This document shows positions 31,116-41,725 of a stretch of 64,000 bases of DNA, in pieces. The position numbers were made by a program, and so were the translations under genes. The notes beneath the pieces were generated by a model. That model was not told the origin of the DNA. It made no database searches and saw only the letters and a list, made by a program, of their open reading frames with translations. The stretch covers positions 6,125,852-6,189,851 of the forward strand of contig NC_048545.1 in NCBI RefSeq assembly GCF_902806685.2. The letters are read 5' to 3'. How positions within the stretch are numbered: the stretch's first letter is position 1; each line of letters opens with the position of its first letter. This DNA comes from Maniola hyperantus (lineage: Eukaryota; Arthropoda; Insecta; Lepidoptera; Nymphalidae).

Positions 31116-31308
31116 TCCATACTAATATCTGTCTGTCTGTCTGCTAGCCTTTCACAGACCATTCGTTCAACCGATTTTGACGAAACTTGGTACAGCGATA
31201 GCTTGCATCCCGGGACATAGGCTACTTTTTATCCCGGAAAATCAAAGAGTTCCCACGGGATTTTTAAAAACCTAAATCCACGCGGACGAATTTGCGGGCA
31301 TCCTCTAG
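31116..31308 (+). mobile_element. Helitron-like family B, complete short copy
   Basis: TCCATACTAATATCTGTCTG at the 5' end after A; CCGATTTTGACGAAACTTGG; CCCGGAAAATCAAAGAGTTC; CACGCGGACGAATTTGCGGG terminal hairpin region; CTAG at 31305-31308 before T. 193 bases, the best reference copy of this family in the window. Confidence 0.8.
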
Positions 31309-31309
31309 T

Positions 31310-33267
31310 AACAAATAAAAACATACCTGCCTAACTATTAGAATATTTTATTAAAACCACTTTTATTTCCGATATGGGACACGATAATATTTCATTTTGA
31401 AGTAGATGATTTACCTAAATAAATAAAAAGATATTATTTTAAAAAACAACAAATCGACGTATCTAAGACGTACCTAATTTATTCGGAAAAGGGAGTTGTA
31501 ACAGTTACGGACATACGGCCCCATCTAGAAACATGTTCAAGATAATATCGTTCCGAAGGATCAGTTGCCGACACCTGATGCCCTCAATTCTGCCTCTGAA
31601 GAGGGTAGGTTTTTAATTTGAAATCTTATTTAACTTAAAAGCTGGCCCTCTGGAAAATATTGCATTTTTTAATCAAGGATTTATGCGTACCTACCTACAA
31701 TTTTAAAAATATTTTTTAAAAATGAAGTTTAATTGTTTTTTTTTACAAAAATAATATCTGTTATATATGCTAGATAGAAGATTTCGATAAAATCAGAAAA
31801 CAAGAATATTTACTCAACTGCCATACCTATACCTACCTTACCATAGTGACGTCTATGAAATTGTCTCTCTAAAATAGAAGAGCTAAAATTAATTATTTTT
31901 ATGCTTAAAAGAGGTCAACTAATATAATCAAATGGTGATAGTTTGTAATGAAGAAAGTTGCTGTCCCTTATTATCCCGGTGAATTGGGAAGAACTAAAAA
32001 GTGCCTCGTAAAATACCGTCCGCGCTGTGTGGGGAGGGTCGATCGTCGGCACGGAGGACTGCAAACATTTTTATTTCATGTGACCTTCGGCCGGTTATTG
32101 TCAAAGGAATAGTGTTAGTCATTCAACAAAATATTTTCTGAAAGTCTAAGAAATTTAATTTTGGATTGATATTCAACAAATAATAAATTTAAATGGTAAA
32201 TTAAACTATTTGACGATTTAAAAGCACTTATAAAGCACACTAAAGATATATTCTATTCTAATGATATTTTATTATTATCTATTTAGGTGTTTAAGGATAA
32301 TAATTACCTAGCTAGGTATATTAAATATTTTTGGCAGTGTCATGAGTCAGTGTTAACATTTGTATCTAGTAGGTAATAAATGAAAGTAAATTTTTGTACC
32401 TAATCATGATAATATGGCCATTGGCCACAAATACTTTCAAAAAAAATGTCTTATCATTTTACGGTGGGTTCATCTCCTAAGTAACTTAATTATTAATTGT
32501 TTAGTTAAGTAGTTAGTTAAGTTCTTTTTATTTGTCTAGATATTTTGCAAATGCTGTGTACACATTTTATAGATACATTTATCAGCCTGTGTTTGTCTAT
32601 AAGTGTCGTAGTTTGTGTTAAATTAATGTATTGTGTGTGTTCCTAATAAATAAAATAAAAATAAAAAAAATACTTCATAGGTAGATACTACCTACTGAAG
32701 CACCTAAACTTATGTAGATCTGTCTGTCTGCCTGTTCGTTACTTATGCGTATTATTAGCTAATTCATTTAAAAATGTAATAAGTCATCAATTTGGTTAAT
32801 ATTATGGGGTGAATATTATTTAATAATAAAAAAACCAAATAAATATATCTTATCCGTATAGGTAATAATTCAATATCAGATACGTATAACCTTGTCTGTC
32901 ATTTAGGGTCCTTGAGAAGTCCCCATTGACCTCAGCAACTGAAACTTAGCATAGATAAGCTTAAGGACTGCCTACGTGGTTGGGTCTTTGAGATAAGAAT
33001 ATTTTACAAATCCAATTTTGGAAGTTAAAGTACTTACATAAGTATTTACATTGTAAGTATCTACTCACAAGGTAGATAATAAATGTAGGGCCTAATGCAT
33101 TTTGTAATAAATAAAAGATTTTATACGTAGAAGGAAATCCCTAAAAAATCTTTAGCCCACCTAAAGTGAAGCCTAAAGCTTAGCCTACCTTTTAGTAAAG
33201 GTAAAGAATGTAATTTTTATGATGATTTATTTTATTGAGTGTCGAGGATGGTAGGTAACTACAATTT
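31310..33267. other. long noncoding stretch
   Basis: 31480-31600 and 31950-32110 are repeat-poor islands with mixed composition. 32570-32675 ends in AATAAATAAAATAAAAATAAA and may be a retroposon 3' tail. Otherwise AT-rich DNA without recognised features. Confidence 0.35.
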
Positions 33268-33376
33268 TTAAGACCTGAGAGCGACATAGACTACTTTAAT
33301 CCCGGAAAATCAGAGAGTTCCCACGGGATTTAAAAACCTAACTTCATGCAGATGAAGACGCGGGCAACTGCTTGTA
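33268..33376 (+). mobile_element. Helitron-like family B, 3' half
   Basis: ACATAGACTACTTTAATCCCG, AAATCAGAGAGTTCCCACGG and TGCAGATGAAGACGCGGGC. The CTAG end is mutated. Confidence 0.6.
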
Positions 33377-33589
33377 CATTATATTATATTTTAATTCATA
33401 GAGTTTCATTATTAGGTAGGCCAAATTTGAATTCAACTTTATTTTCTGTTTAATTTTACAAAAATATTTTTATGGCACTCTAAATATTAGTCAAAACTTT
33501 GTGGTCGGTGGACCTATCTCAAATTAAGGGATGCGGCACTAATTACATTATTTCTTCAGTTAAATGTCATTTGTCACCTAGCAATTACT

Positions 33590-33850
33590 CTGGTAAACAA
33601 CAGGCTCTGTTGACTAAACCCTAACTGGGAGGAATGGCCTGTAATTATGTTAATCCAGGAATAAAGTTATGCCACCGCACTTGTAAGGGTCCGACCCAAC
33701 CCTACTTATGGAGCGACGTTTAGCACACTTGCCCGCGTCTGCAATATGGCAGCTAAGTAAGTATAATTCTCTCTTTACTGGCCACTATCTATACATATTT
33801 ATATACGCTCAGACTTGAGAGGTTCGGTTGGTTGTAGTGTACTGCTTTAA
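33590..33850. promoter_or_regulatory. repeat-poor island with a YY1/Pho-type site
   Basis: AATATGGCAGC at 33743-33753 fits AANATGGCNGC. Nearby are CTTATGGAGCG and AGTTATGCC words (TTATGG/TTATGC, posterior-Hox-like). No tetramer tract or transposon block across about 250 bases. Function is inferred only from composition and motifs. Confidence 0.3.
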
Positions 33851-34317
33851 TCCCATTAGTAAGTTCTATTGAGGGCATCGGTTCCCCTTTGTTTACGTTT
33901 TAGCTAATTATAGTAACAATCACTTTATGTTTAAAAAAAACCTGATCAAGTGCGTAGGTAGAAAACGCATAAGAGAGCATTCCGTAGCCATGTTACTTAG
34001 TTGCTAAAATTGGTAGTTTTTTCCAAAAAAGAAACCTCGAACTAATGATTTTAAAATACCAATTTAGGTGCCACCCGAGTAGAAAATTGTAATATTTTTT
34101 TTGGATTCACGTTTTTCATGTTCAGGAGGTAAATATTTGTAGGTACCTATACTAAATAAACATTAGATAGATATTTATATTCTTCAAAATTTTAATGTAT
34201 TTTAATTAATTTCTGCTGCATATGCGGTTTTAAAGATTCGGCAGTTGACAGACATAGAAACGGCGAGACTAGTAGATATATTTTAGTTACTTTCACAGCA
34301 TTATGTCATATGTTGTA

Positions 34318-34807
34318 CTAGCTGACCCGCTCCAGCTTTGCTCATGTAGAATTTAGAAAATAAAGGTGGGGGTTGCATTTCCAAAAATCCTGAAACACGT
34401 ACCTACCTATTTCTTCGTTTTTGTCCGAAAACCAAATACTAATTTTCATGCAAATTACTTGAAAAATGACGGACTTTCATACAAACTTTCATCCCCTATT
34501 TCACCCCCTTGATATCAGAATTTTCAAAAATCGTGCAATACATATTTTTTATTTAAGACTTATAAATACCAAATTTTCATCGATGTAACTTCAAAAATTA
34601 CGGACTTTCATACAAATTTCCATCCCCCATTTAACCCACTCAGGGGTGGAATTTCGAAAAATCCTTTCTTAGTGGATACCTACTCTTTACAAAGAATACA
34701 CTCAACAAAATTTTATGTGTCTGGAACCAGTGGTTTCGGCTGTGCGTTGATATAGGCATAAGTCAGTCAGTCAATCAGAACTTTGAATTTTATATAATAA
34801 ATACAGA
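34318..34807 (-). mobile_element. Helitron-like family A, long diverged copy
   Basis: Inverted: CTAG at 34318-34321, then two successive degenerate body units (CATACAAACTTTCATCCCC at about 34480 and CATACAAATTTCCATCCCC at about 34609). Then CACTCAGGGGTGGAATTTC, a GTCAGTCAGTCAATCAG tract, and the terminal GA (TC on -) at 34806-34807. The internal duplication explains its 490-base length. Confidence 0.65.
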
Positions 34808-35540
34808 TTATTATGGGGTAGGTAGGTAATGCTGCTGATTTTGATTCTATTTTTGTGCTGCAGAAAATGGCTGTTAGGGCCATACCTATATATAGTATTG
34901 GATCACAAGAGTCGCTGAGAACTAAATTTAGAGAAGTTAAAATTAATAATGCTAGATAATTACCTATCTACTCGTACCTATAGCTATATTTTAACTTGAG
35001 CTTTATAATGACGATAATGTAATTTAAACATGAACCCTTTTAAGTTTGTATTTATTGTACGGAAGCATTATTCTGTAACTGTACCACGTAATGTATCTAA
35101 TATGTAGATAGACGTAAGGTCTGGAGACTTTTTCATACAAAATATAGGTAGGGAGCGCGGGCCGAATATGAAACTAGGTAACGTTAGAAAATACATCGAG
35201 ATTTTATATTAAAATATTTTTATACTTTTTATCTTTTACATATTAGTTAGTAGATAATTAGGTTTACCTTTTAATCAATAGTAGGTAGCCTACTTATTTT
35301 ACCTAGAACTAAAAATATTTTTCAAATACTTTGTGGTGTTTTTCTCCCTGTTAATTTTAAAAATCATACTCAAATTGTACCTAACTGTTCAATTATAACA
35401 TCAAATTTACTAGGTGTATTTTGCATACCTGTACTGTAAAAGTGTAGTAGGTACAGTAGAGGTAGTACTCCTTTGAATATCCTCCTATACCTATACTTAA
35501 GTAGATACCTACATATTTAGATTAGGGGGTCACGACAAAT
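34808..35540. other. noncoding, nothing recognised
   Basis: AT-rich unique DNA with tetramer tracts. No gene. Confidence 0.5.
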
Positions 35541-35559
35541 GTCGTAAACATCACGGATA

Positions 35560-36015
35560 TCACCAGCAGCCATACTTACCTAAGTATTCCTTATCATCTT
35601 TATTTTAGCAATATGTTTGAACGGGCATAGCTCCAAAACGCAACCAAAATTTAAATCAGCTGTTACTTGGTTTACCTACATGTACCTACATAACTAGTAC
35701 TTACTTATTACACCATCCACAGTCATACAGATTCAATTACTTTTTTGGGTTCCATATAAGCATATTTTTGAACAAGCATTGCTATATAATGCAACTAGAT
35801 TTTCGTTAATTTTTTACATAATTTGCATGGGCTAAGCTAGCACTTACCTACTTTCTTTATCAGCAGTAGTCATTTCTCTTGTCGTTTTTATTTTTGTATG
35901 TTTGTTGGAACGACATAGCTCCAAAACGCGACTGAATCGTGATCAGTCCTTACACAGTTTTCATGAGCACAACTAGTACTTACTTTCTATACTATGTATT
36001 ACCAGCCATATCTAC
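35560..36015 (+). repeat. three ancient tandem units of about 150 bases
   Basis: The phrase GGCATAGCTCCAAAACGCAAC (about 35624) recurs as AGCATTGCTATATAATGCAAC (about 35775) and GACATAGCTCCAAAACGCGAC (about 35921). Each is followed by an ACTAGTACTTACTT- or CTAGCACTTACCTAC-type phrase. Units are strongly diverged. Confidence 0.6.
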
Positions 36016-36289
36016 TTATTCTATAGATTAGGTTCTATCTATAGATTAGGTACTCGTCTTTCAGGAAAAATACTTATGGCGACTACTCAGCGCAGACAGA
36101 CATACATATTTGATTTCAGAGAGTTGCTCTCTATCTTTTGAACCCAACAAAAGTCATATCCGTGATGGTTAAAAATTAAAATTAAAGTACTTACCTACGT
36201 GTAAATAATTAATAATAAGTACCTACCACTTTATGCATACCTAAAGCAATTATTTTAAAGTTGTGTAATTTTTTTAAATTACTATGAAC

Positions 36290-36588
36290 AATTAAATAAA
36301 TAACTCGGAGAAATTAACGAGAATTCTCCTTTTTAAGAAATGAATTATGGGCAAAGCTGTAATTTAAAAATGCTCAATGAATATAAAACAGTTGCTGCAG
36401 ACGGTCATCGTAGACGGACGAGTTGCGTATGCGCAATATTTCTTTGCTTTAAACAGAGGCATGGTTTCTGTTAGTGGCTGTTTGAAAATTGTTAACGAAC
36501 ATCTCTTACATTAGTGCGAGTATCGATAGACAAACAAATCTTTTCGTCAGCTATTATTACGCAATTGATTATGCAAATTATTGACTTA
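36290..36588. promoter_or_regulatory. repeat-poor island with a POU octamer
   Basis: ATGCAAAT at 36571-36578 lies beside TTATTACGCAATTGATT, a cluster of homeodomain-like words. The interval lacks tetramer tracts and transposons. Candidate enhancer (inference). Confidence 0.3.
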
Positions 36589-36680
36589 CTAGAGATGCCC
36601 GCGCCTTTGTCCACGTGGGTGGAGTTTTTTAAAAATCCCGCGAAAGCTCTTTGATTTCACGGGACCAAAGATAGTAAGTA
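36589..36680 (-). mobile_element. Helitron-like family B, 3' end
   Basis: CTAG at 36589-36592, then ATGCCCGCGCCTTTGTCCACG and TTTTAAAAATCCCGCG and GATTTCACGGGAC blocks. The 5' half is missing. Confidence 0.6.
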
Positions 36681-37003
36681 AGTACGTGAACAGTCTCCGA
36701 CCGCCATGTCGGAGGAAGAAAAGGGAGGAACACATAAAAAAAAGTACGTGTAGTACCGTACTAGTACGTACGTAAGTACCTAGTAGATATTCATTTCCCG
36801 AGATGCAAGCTCGGGAAAGCCGAAACACCAAGATCGATTAAACGAATAGGTAGGGTACAAAGCTAGCAATCAAATAGTCAACACTCTTTGGGCTTTTATT
36901 ATATTAGGTACCTACTATGTATATTGATTTATTATGAAATATTTAATATTACTTGTTATTTACCCTTATCAATTATATCATTAGTATTTCAACTCACTAA
37001 CAG

Positions 37004-37750
37004 AAAAAACCGGCCAAGTGCGAGTCAGGCTCGCGCACCGAGGGTTCCGTAGTGCAGTCGTATTTTTTCAACATTTTGCACGATAATTCAAAAACTGTGA
37101 TGCATAAAAATAAATCAAAATCTGTTTTAGAATGTAAGTACAGGTGAAACCCTTTCATATGATACCTCACTTGATATAGTTATCTTACTTCGAAAATTGA
37201 AAATACTAATTATTAGTTCATAACCACAATTTTTTTTGTGTGTGATGTAACCACAAATTCCTAGTGGTTACGACGTCCGCCTTCTAATCGGAGGTCGAGG
37301 GTTCGATCCCGGGCACGCACCTCTAACTTTTCGGAGTATAATGTGCGTTTTAACTAGTTAAATATCACTTGCTTTAACGGTGATGGAAAACATCGTGAGG
37401 AAACCTGCATACCTGAGAGTTCTTCATGTTCTCAAAGGTGTGTGACGCCTACCAATCCGCATATGGCCAGCGTGGTAGACTATGGCCAAAATCCTTCTCA
37501 CTCTGAGAGGAGACCCGTGCTTTGTAGTGAGCTGGTGATGGGTTGATCATGATGATGATGAACCACAAATTCAAGATTTTCAGATTTTTCCCCAAATGTC
37601 TTCTATAAAACCTGCCTACTTGTCGAATTTCATGATTCTAGGTCAACGGGAAGTACCCTGTAGGTTTCTTGACAGACCGACAGACAGACAGACAACAAAG
37701 TGATCCTATAAGGGTTCCGTTTTTCCTTTTGAGGTACGGAACCCTAAAAA
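37004..37750 (-). repeat. GGTTCCGTA/CCGGTTTTT repeat, interrupted by a SINE
   Basis: Inverted relative to 43987-44427. It begins AAAAAACCGGCCAAGTGCG and ends GGTACGGAACCCTAAAAA. Flank to flank it matches that copy over its length, apart from a 312-base gain (SINE plus duplicated target) at 37261-37572. Confidence 0.85.
37261..37560 (+). mobile_element. tRNA-derived SINE nested in a repeat, 12-base target duplication
   Basis: Perfect duplications AACCACAAATTC at 37249-37260 and 37561-37572. The SINE starts at CTAGTGGTTACGACGTCC, so it lacks the first bases of the A box. It keeps the B box (GGTTCGATCCC) and the full body, and ends ATGATCATGATGATGATG on its 3' side. 5' truncation with a target duplication is the mark of LINE-driven retroposition. 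Confidence 0.95.
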
Positions 37751-38022
37751 GGTAAATGACAAAGAAAATACCTAACTATTTTTATGATTAAAAATCTAAA
37801 TACATATGTAATTATTATAATAATGTGTCAGACTTATCGTTTTATACTCACGAAGTAAATTCTGGTTTTCGAACCGGTAGTAGAACGTGGTAGATAGTAG
37901 GTATGTATCTACAAACGCTCGCTTGACTCTACATAAGCGCTTATACAGTAGACCTTAAAGAAACTATCAACTTAATTGGCTCTATATCATTTCAATTGCA
38001 TGTTTTTGCGGCCAGTACTTAC
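37751..38022. other. noncoding, nothing recognised
   Basis: AT-rich sequence leading to the candidate - strand exon, whose proposed intron would start here. Confidence 0.4.
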
Positions 38023-38179
38023 CATAGGGGTGCGATGGGTTGCACAGATAACCATCCGTACAAATTGTGCCCCGTCTCATTCGCCAAATTGGGTGCATTT
38101 CCACGCGGGATTCTGACACGCCAGCCTTGAAAACATCCCTGTTATTGTTATAGAGCATTGTAGAGTTGTTTGATGGCAT
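38023..38179 (-). CDS. candidate first coding exon, 52 codons ending at a strong donor; function unknown
   Basis: On the - strand an ATG at 38179 follows an in-frame TAA five codons upstream. It opens 52 codons plus one base, ending at CCCCTATG followed by GTAAGTACTGG (intron from 38022). The predicted peptide starts MPSNNSTMLYNNNRDVF and later has the stretch CTDGYLCNPSHPYG. I do not recognise it. It is not a homeodomain and does not look like the N termini I know for abd-A or Ubx. It lies on the strand predicted for the Hox genes, so an upstream exon of a Hox or iab-8-type transcript is conceivable. Against it: the donor could be one of the many GTAAGTA look-alikes made by the tetramer tracts, and no downstream exon was found. 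Confidence 0.22.
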
Positions 38180-38860
38180 GTAATCTCGCTGTTACTAGTG
38201 TCATTTATGTTTCATATCTTGTAATTTAATGTAGTTATTGAAGGGTACGTCTGTTCGTTAAATCTACCTAGTTCAGTTAGCCCACGTCATCAGAGATGAG
38301 AGGATAGGTGCCTATTCTCGGATGGATGGATGATTAAGAATATATTTTGATTGTTACAATAATGGAACAATGCTTCTTTCGATATGCAGTAGCAGGTACG
38401 TACCTACCTACCTACAATCTGCCTACTTACCTACCAATTGATTTTTTCTAAAAATATTTTATAAAGGCATGCCTTCTAGATTAAACCTGCAGATATTATA
38501 ATAGGTATAAAAATTAAAAATGTTGGATATCCTACAGATATATTTTCGTTTACTATCATAGCAATACAGTTAGCGAAGGCGCCTAGAGCCGTTAAAACCA
38601 CACTTTGCCTTATGTTAAACTCACTTTAATTACTAAGTGTAGTATGTGTTAAATTTATAAAAGAACATGATACAAAAATAAACAACAGCTGTTGACGAAT
38701 TATAAATAGTTCCTTTAGCGGACAATGTCAAGGCAAGCAGGCTGGCACTTCCACTAGATAAATATTTCGACACCTCAGACAGATACAAAAGAATTTGAGC
38801 CTTTTCATATAGAGTTAAAGTATATTTCTATTAGATTTTTAAGGGGTCGTGAGTAGCCAC
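38180..38860. other. noncoding, nothing recognised
   Basis: A tetramer tract at 38397-38436 and AT-rich unique sequence. No gene seen. It would be 5' flank of the candidate - strand exon. Confidence 0.4.
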
Positions 38861-39165
38861 ACCAAAGCACGGGCTGATGACAGGGCGACCACAAGAATCG
38901 CTACGACGCGCGACGAATAATCCCTACACGTTTTATTGGTCGTAATTGTTCTCATAAAATGGTAACAAAAGTCGTTTTTACGTTCGGCACGAGAGGCGAG
39001 TCATCTCATAGACGATACCTTAACTCTTTTTCTTCTAATATCATTGCCTTAACGAGCCTAACTTATACGAATTATTGTGGGAAACGGTTTTACGACTCTT
39101 TAATTGATTGGAACCGTTTTCGGAAGTTTTGTTCCGATATGTCTCTGTAAATAGTCCATTTCGTA
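38861..39165. promoter_or_regulatory. repeat-poor island with a TTTTACGAC site
   Basis: TTTTACGAC at 39088-39096 is a Caudal/Abd-B-type word. GTTTTATTGG and CTCATAAAATGG lie upstream and TAATTGATTGG downstream. The 63-codon frame here has no domain and is not called. Candidate posterior enhancer (inference). Confidence 0.35.
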
Positions 39166-39590
39166 TATATTTTTTGAAAAATACCTACCCGGCTTCACGA
39201 GCGTGGTTTTTACTTTCAGACAAGACAAGCAAAATCTTAGATCGAACTTAATTTTTTTTTTAATCAATAAAAGTACCTATGTTCAAACCTTTTTTACTTA
39301 GATTTTATTTTTTAAAGTAGGTTACCACCTACCTAATGAAATTTTTTTTTTCGGTCTACGCGTTTTAAATTAATATCGATTTTAGTATCGACGAAAACGC
39401 CACGTGTAGGTTAAGTTTCTAGACCCAGCAGCGGTTTGAGCTGTAGATACCACGTTATTCATATCAGTCTCTCGTTTTCTTATTTTTCTTCTTTTATGCT
39501 AATCAAAAAACAACTAGGTACCTATATCCCACAATTTCCTATATCTGATAACAAAGTTTTCTAAAATCATTTTTTAACTTGATCTTAGAG
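39166..39590. other. noncoding, nothing recognised
   Basis: AT-rich DNA with long T runs. No gene. Confidence 0.45.
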
Positions 39591-39970
39591 GTTTAACGAG
39601 CTGATTGCATAATTAATGGCTAACGCCATGTCTACTTCTTCGCATCGTGTGAACCAAAGATATTTGTATCGAGAAGAGGCAAGAATTTAACATTCTAAGT
39701 CGAGGCTTAAACGTGAAACGGATGAAGTGAATATATTAAAATATATAATTAGGGTTCAAGGGAACATAATTTGCGAGTAGGTAGTCCCGTCTGCGTGTAA
39801 CAGTGGCTCAACATTGTTGCATTTCCTTGGAACGAGCGACGTCTGGCATAAACTCTCCTAATCAAAATTCTATCGAGACCCTTCCATGTTTTTCAAGGAA
39901 TACGCCGTCTTTACTATTAATTCATGGACGATGAACGATAATAATCGATAAATGCTTGGTACTTGAATTA
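39590..39970. promoter_or_regulatory. repeat-poor island, candidate enhancer
   Basis: About 380 bases of mixed composition without transposon blocks. TAATTAATGGC near 39610 and GGCATAAACTC near 39845 are homeodomain-like words. No gene. Confidence 0.3.
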
Positions 39971-40064
39971 CCTACCTACGTGGGGTTGTTTTTTTTTACT
40001 TTGGGACATTAGACAGATAAGATATGAGGCAATGCTGTCAGAATGGTAGGTATGGATGCTTATG

Positions 40065-40150
40065 CTCTATTACTGCACTATATGCTACAGCACCGGAAAA
40101 ATAGTTGAGCATGTCCTGAACAAGTGCCCGTGCTTTCAATTAGGCTCCAA
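40065..40150 (+). mobile_element. LINE C-terminal zinc-knuckle remnant
   Basis: The frame from 40071 reads YCTICYSTGKIVEHVLNKCP: C-x2-C-x8-H-x4-C, the C-terminal CCHC motif of R1/Jockey-type LINE proteins. It lasts about 30 codons, and the flanks are decayed. Confidence 0.45.
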
Positions 40151-40319
40151 CCTAGGTAGGTAGGTTGCAGCTTGATTTCGAGGTTGACGCAGAAATCACA
40201 ATCTCAAATTGAAAGTTTCTCAGTGGTAAACATTCGAGACCAAAATTCGCCAACAACGTTTGCGTCGATGTCATGAGTGGCTAAAACCAATAAATAATTT
40301 AATGTATGTAGGTACTACC

Positions 40320-40436
40320 TATGCTAAATTTCAGCCCGATCCGTCCAGTGGTTTGAGTTATGCGTTAAAAGATCAGTCAGTCAATCAGTCAGTAGGTAGG
40401 TAAGTCAGTCAGTCAGCTTTTCCTTTTAGGTATACC
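40320..40436 (-). mobile_element. Helitron-like family A, 5' fragment
   Basis: TAAATTTCAGCCCGATCCG, GTTTGAGTTATGCGTTAAAAG and two CAGTCAGTCA-type tracts split by a TAGGTAGGTAAG tetramer tract, then TTTTCCTTTT. The tetramer tract inside the microsatellite shows that tract growth followed the transposon insertion. Confidence 0.6.
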
Positions 40437-40499
40437 TATATACCTACAATATAGGTAGATTTAAAAATTACTTAATAAAAAATTCAATCAATATATACC

Positions 40500-40519
40500 T
40501 TCTTCTTCTTCTTCTTCGT
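40500..40519 (+). repeat. (TTC)n microsatellite
   Basis: CTTCTTCTTCTTCTTCTTCG, about six units. Confidence 0.8.
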
Positions 40520-40594
40520 CATGACACTCTTGGCAGAGTGGTCGTATAATAATATTTATACATATATACTAATACATAATATATACCTACCTAC

Positions 40595-40870
40595 ATAATA
40601 TTTAGAAAATAAAACCTGAAATATAAATATCAGAGGTTTTCTCTGGAAAAAAGAAGTATCGTAGTATGATCGTAGGCGTAGTTCGCCGGTCGTCATCAGG
40701 CGCCATGTGACTCATTGATGATCGATTGTTCAAAGCTAAATGTCTATAGAGTCGATAACTCAGGCGTTTTACGGCCGACTTCGTAATATATGAGGCGTTG
40801 CGAAATTTTCTTTGAGTGCGCCCTAGGCTCACGAAAGAACAAATGTTTAACTCGGTTGCGTTTGATGAAT
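40595..40870. promoter_or_regulatory. repeat-poor island with a TTTTACGGC site
   Basis: TTTTACGGC at 40767-40775; GTGACTCATTG (AP-1-like) near 40708; GGCGCCATG near 40700. Mixed composition and free of tetramer tracts. The 76-codon - strand frame across it has no recognised domain. Candidate enhancer. Confidence 0.3.
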
Positions 40871-41064
40871 GAGTTATTTTTCGCGAAGAAAATTTTTTAT
40901 ACGTAAAAGAAACATAAGTACCTATTTATATTGAAAGTGTAAATTAGAGCCTTTACCTAATTAGATACTTTTAGTTTTAAAAGTTTAAACAGACCGTATT
41001 TTACAGTCTTTATAAAACAAAAATTGTAAAAGCAGTTTGAAAATCATGTTGAATAACTACGCAT

Positions 41065-41266
41065 ACCTATCATAAATGCGAAATCGTGTTAGTATGTTGG
41101 TTTGTTTTTCAATCACGTTGCAATGGAGGAACGTTTCAACGTGGTTTATTGAATGGATATAGTCAAAGACCTAGAGAGTGTCATAGGCTACATTTTATTA
41201 TTATAAGAGTTTCCACGGGGTTTTAAATACCTAAATCCACTACTTATGTCATGGGCATCAGTTAGT
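41065..41266 (+). mobile_element. Helitron-like family B, degenerate
   Basis: ATCATAAATGCGAAATCGTG, TAGAGAGTGTCATAGGCTAC, TTTCCACGGGGTTTTAAATAC and ATGGGCATCAGTTAGT. The end CTAG has become TTAG. Confidence 0.55.
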
Positions 41267-41399
41267 AATAAAGTATTTACAAACCAATACAATATCAAAC
41301 AAATGGATCATCTCGTACGACAATTCTTGGCGATATAGTTTGAATAAAAGCATACGTCGGAAAAGACTTAGCTTTTTGCTATGTACAAAGTACCTATTC

Positions 41400-41725
41400 G
41401 CAGTAACTATAAATAATTCTAGCAGTTTGGCTGGAAGGGCGTTCGGCGGCCCGGCGCCGCTTACTTTTTACACTATAAACAATCCTGTCGGTCGTTAAAA
41501 AGAAAGATGAGCTCTAACTGCCCTCGTTTATGACCACTAAAGTTGTTGGCACGTGTCGTGCATCGCGCGACACTTCTCACCTGATAAACCTGAGAACGAT
41601 CGCTTAGTGTCATCAAAATCACGGGAGACATAAAATAAGTTGCTTATAAAACACATTGCCGAACAAATGGGAACACGCAAAGTGGAAATGTCGGCTCTGC
41701 ATTCAGCAGCCTACAATGAAATTGT
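41400..41725. promoter_or_regulatory. repeat-poor island with a TTTATGAC site
   Basis: A GC-rich start (GTTCGGCGGCCCGGCGCCGC) followed by TTTATGAC at 41527-41534, GCACGTGTCGTGC near 41550 and ATAAACCTG near 41585. No transposon blocks or tetramers. Candidate enhancer or boundary. Confidence 0.3.

Noticed and set aside
38959..39150. 63-codon + strand frame
   Set aside because: No splice context or domain. The interval is more notable for homeodomain-type motifs.
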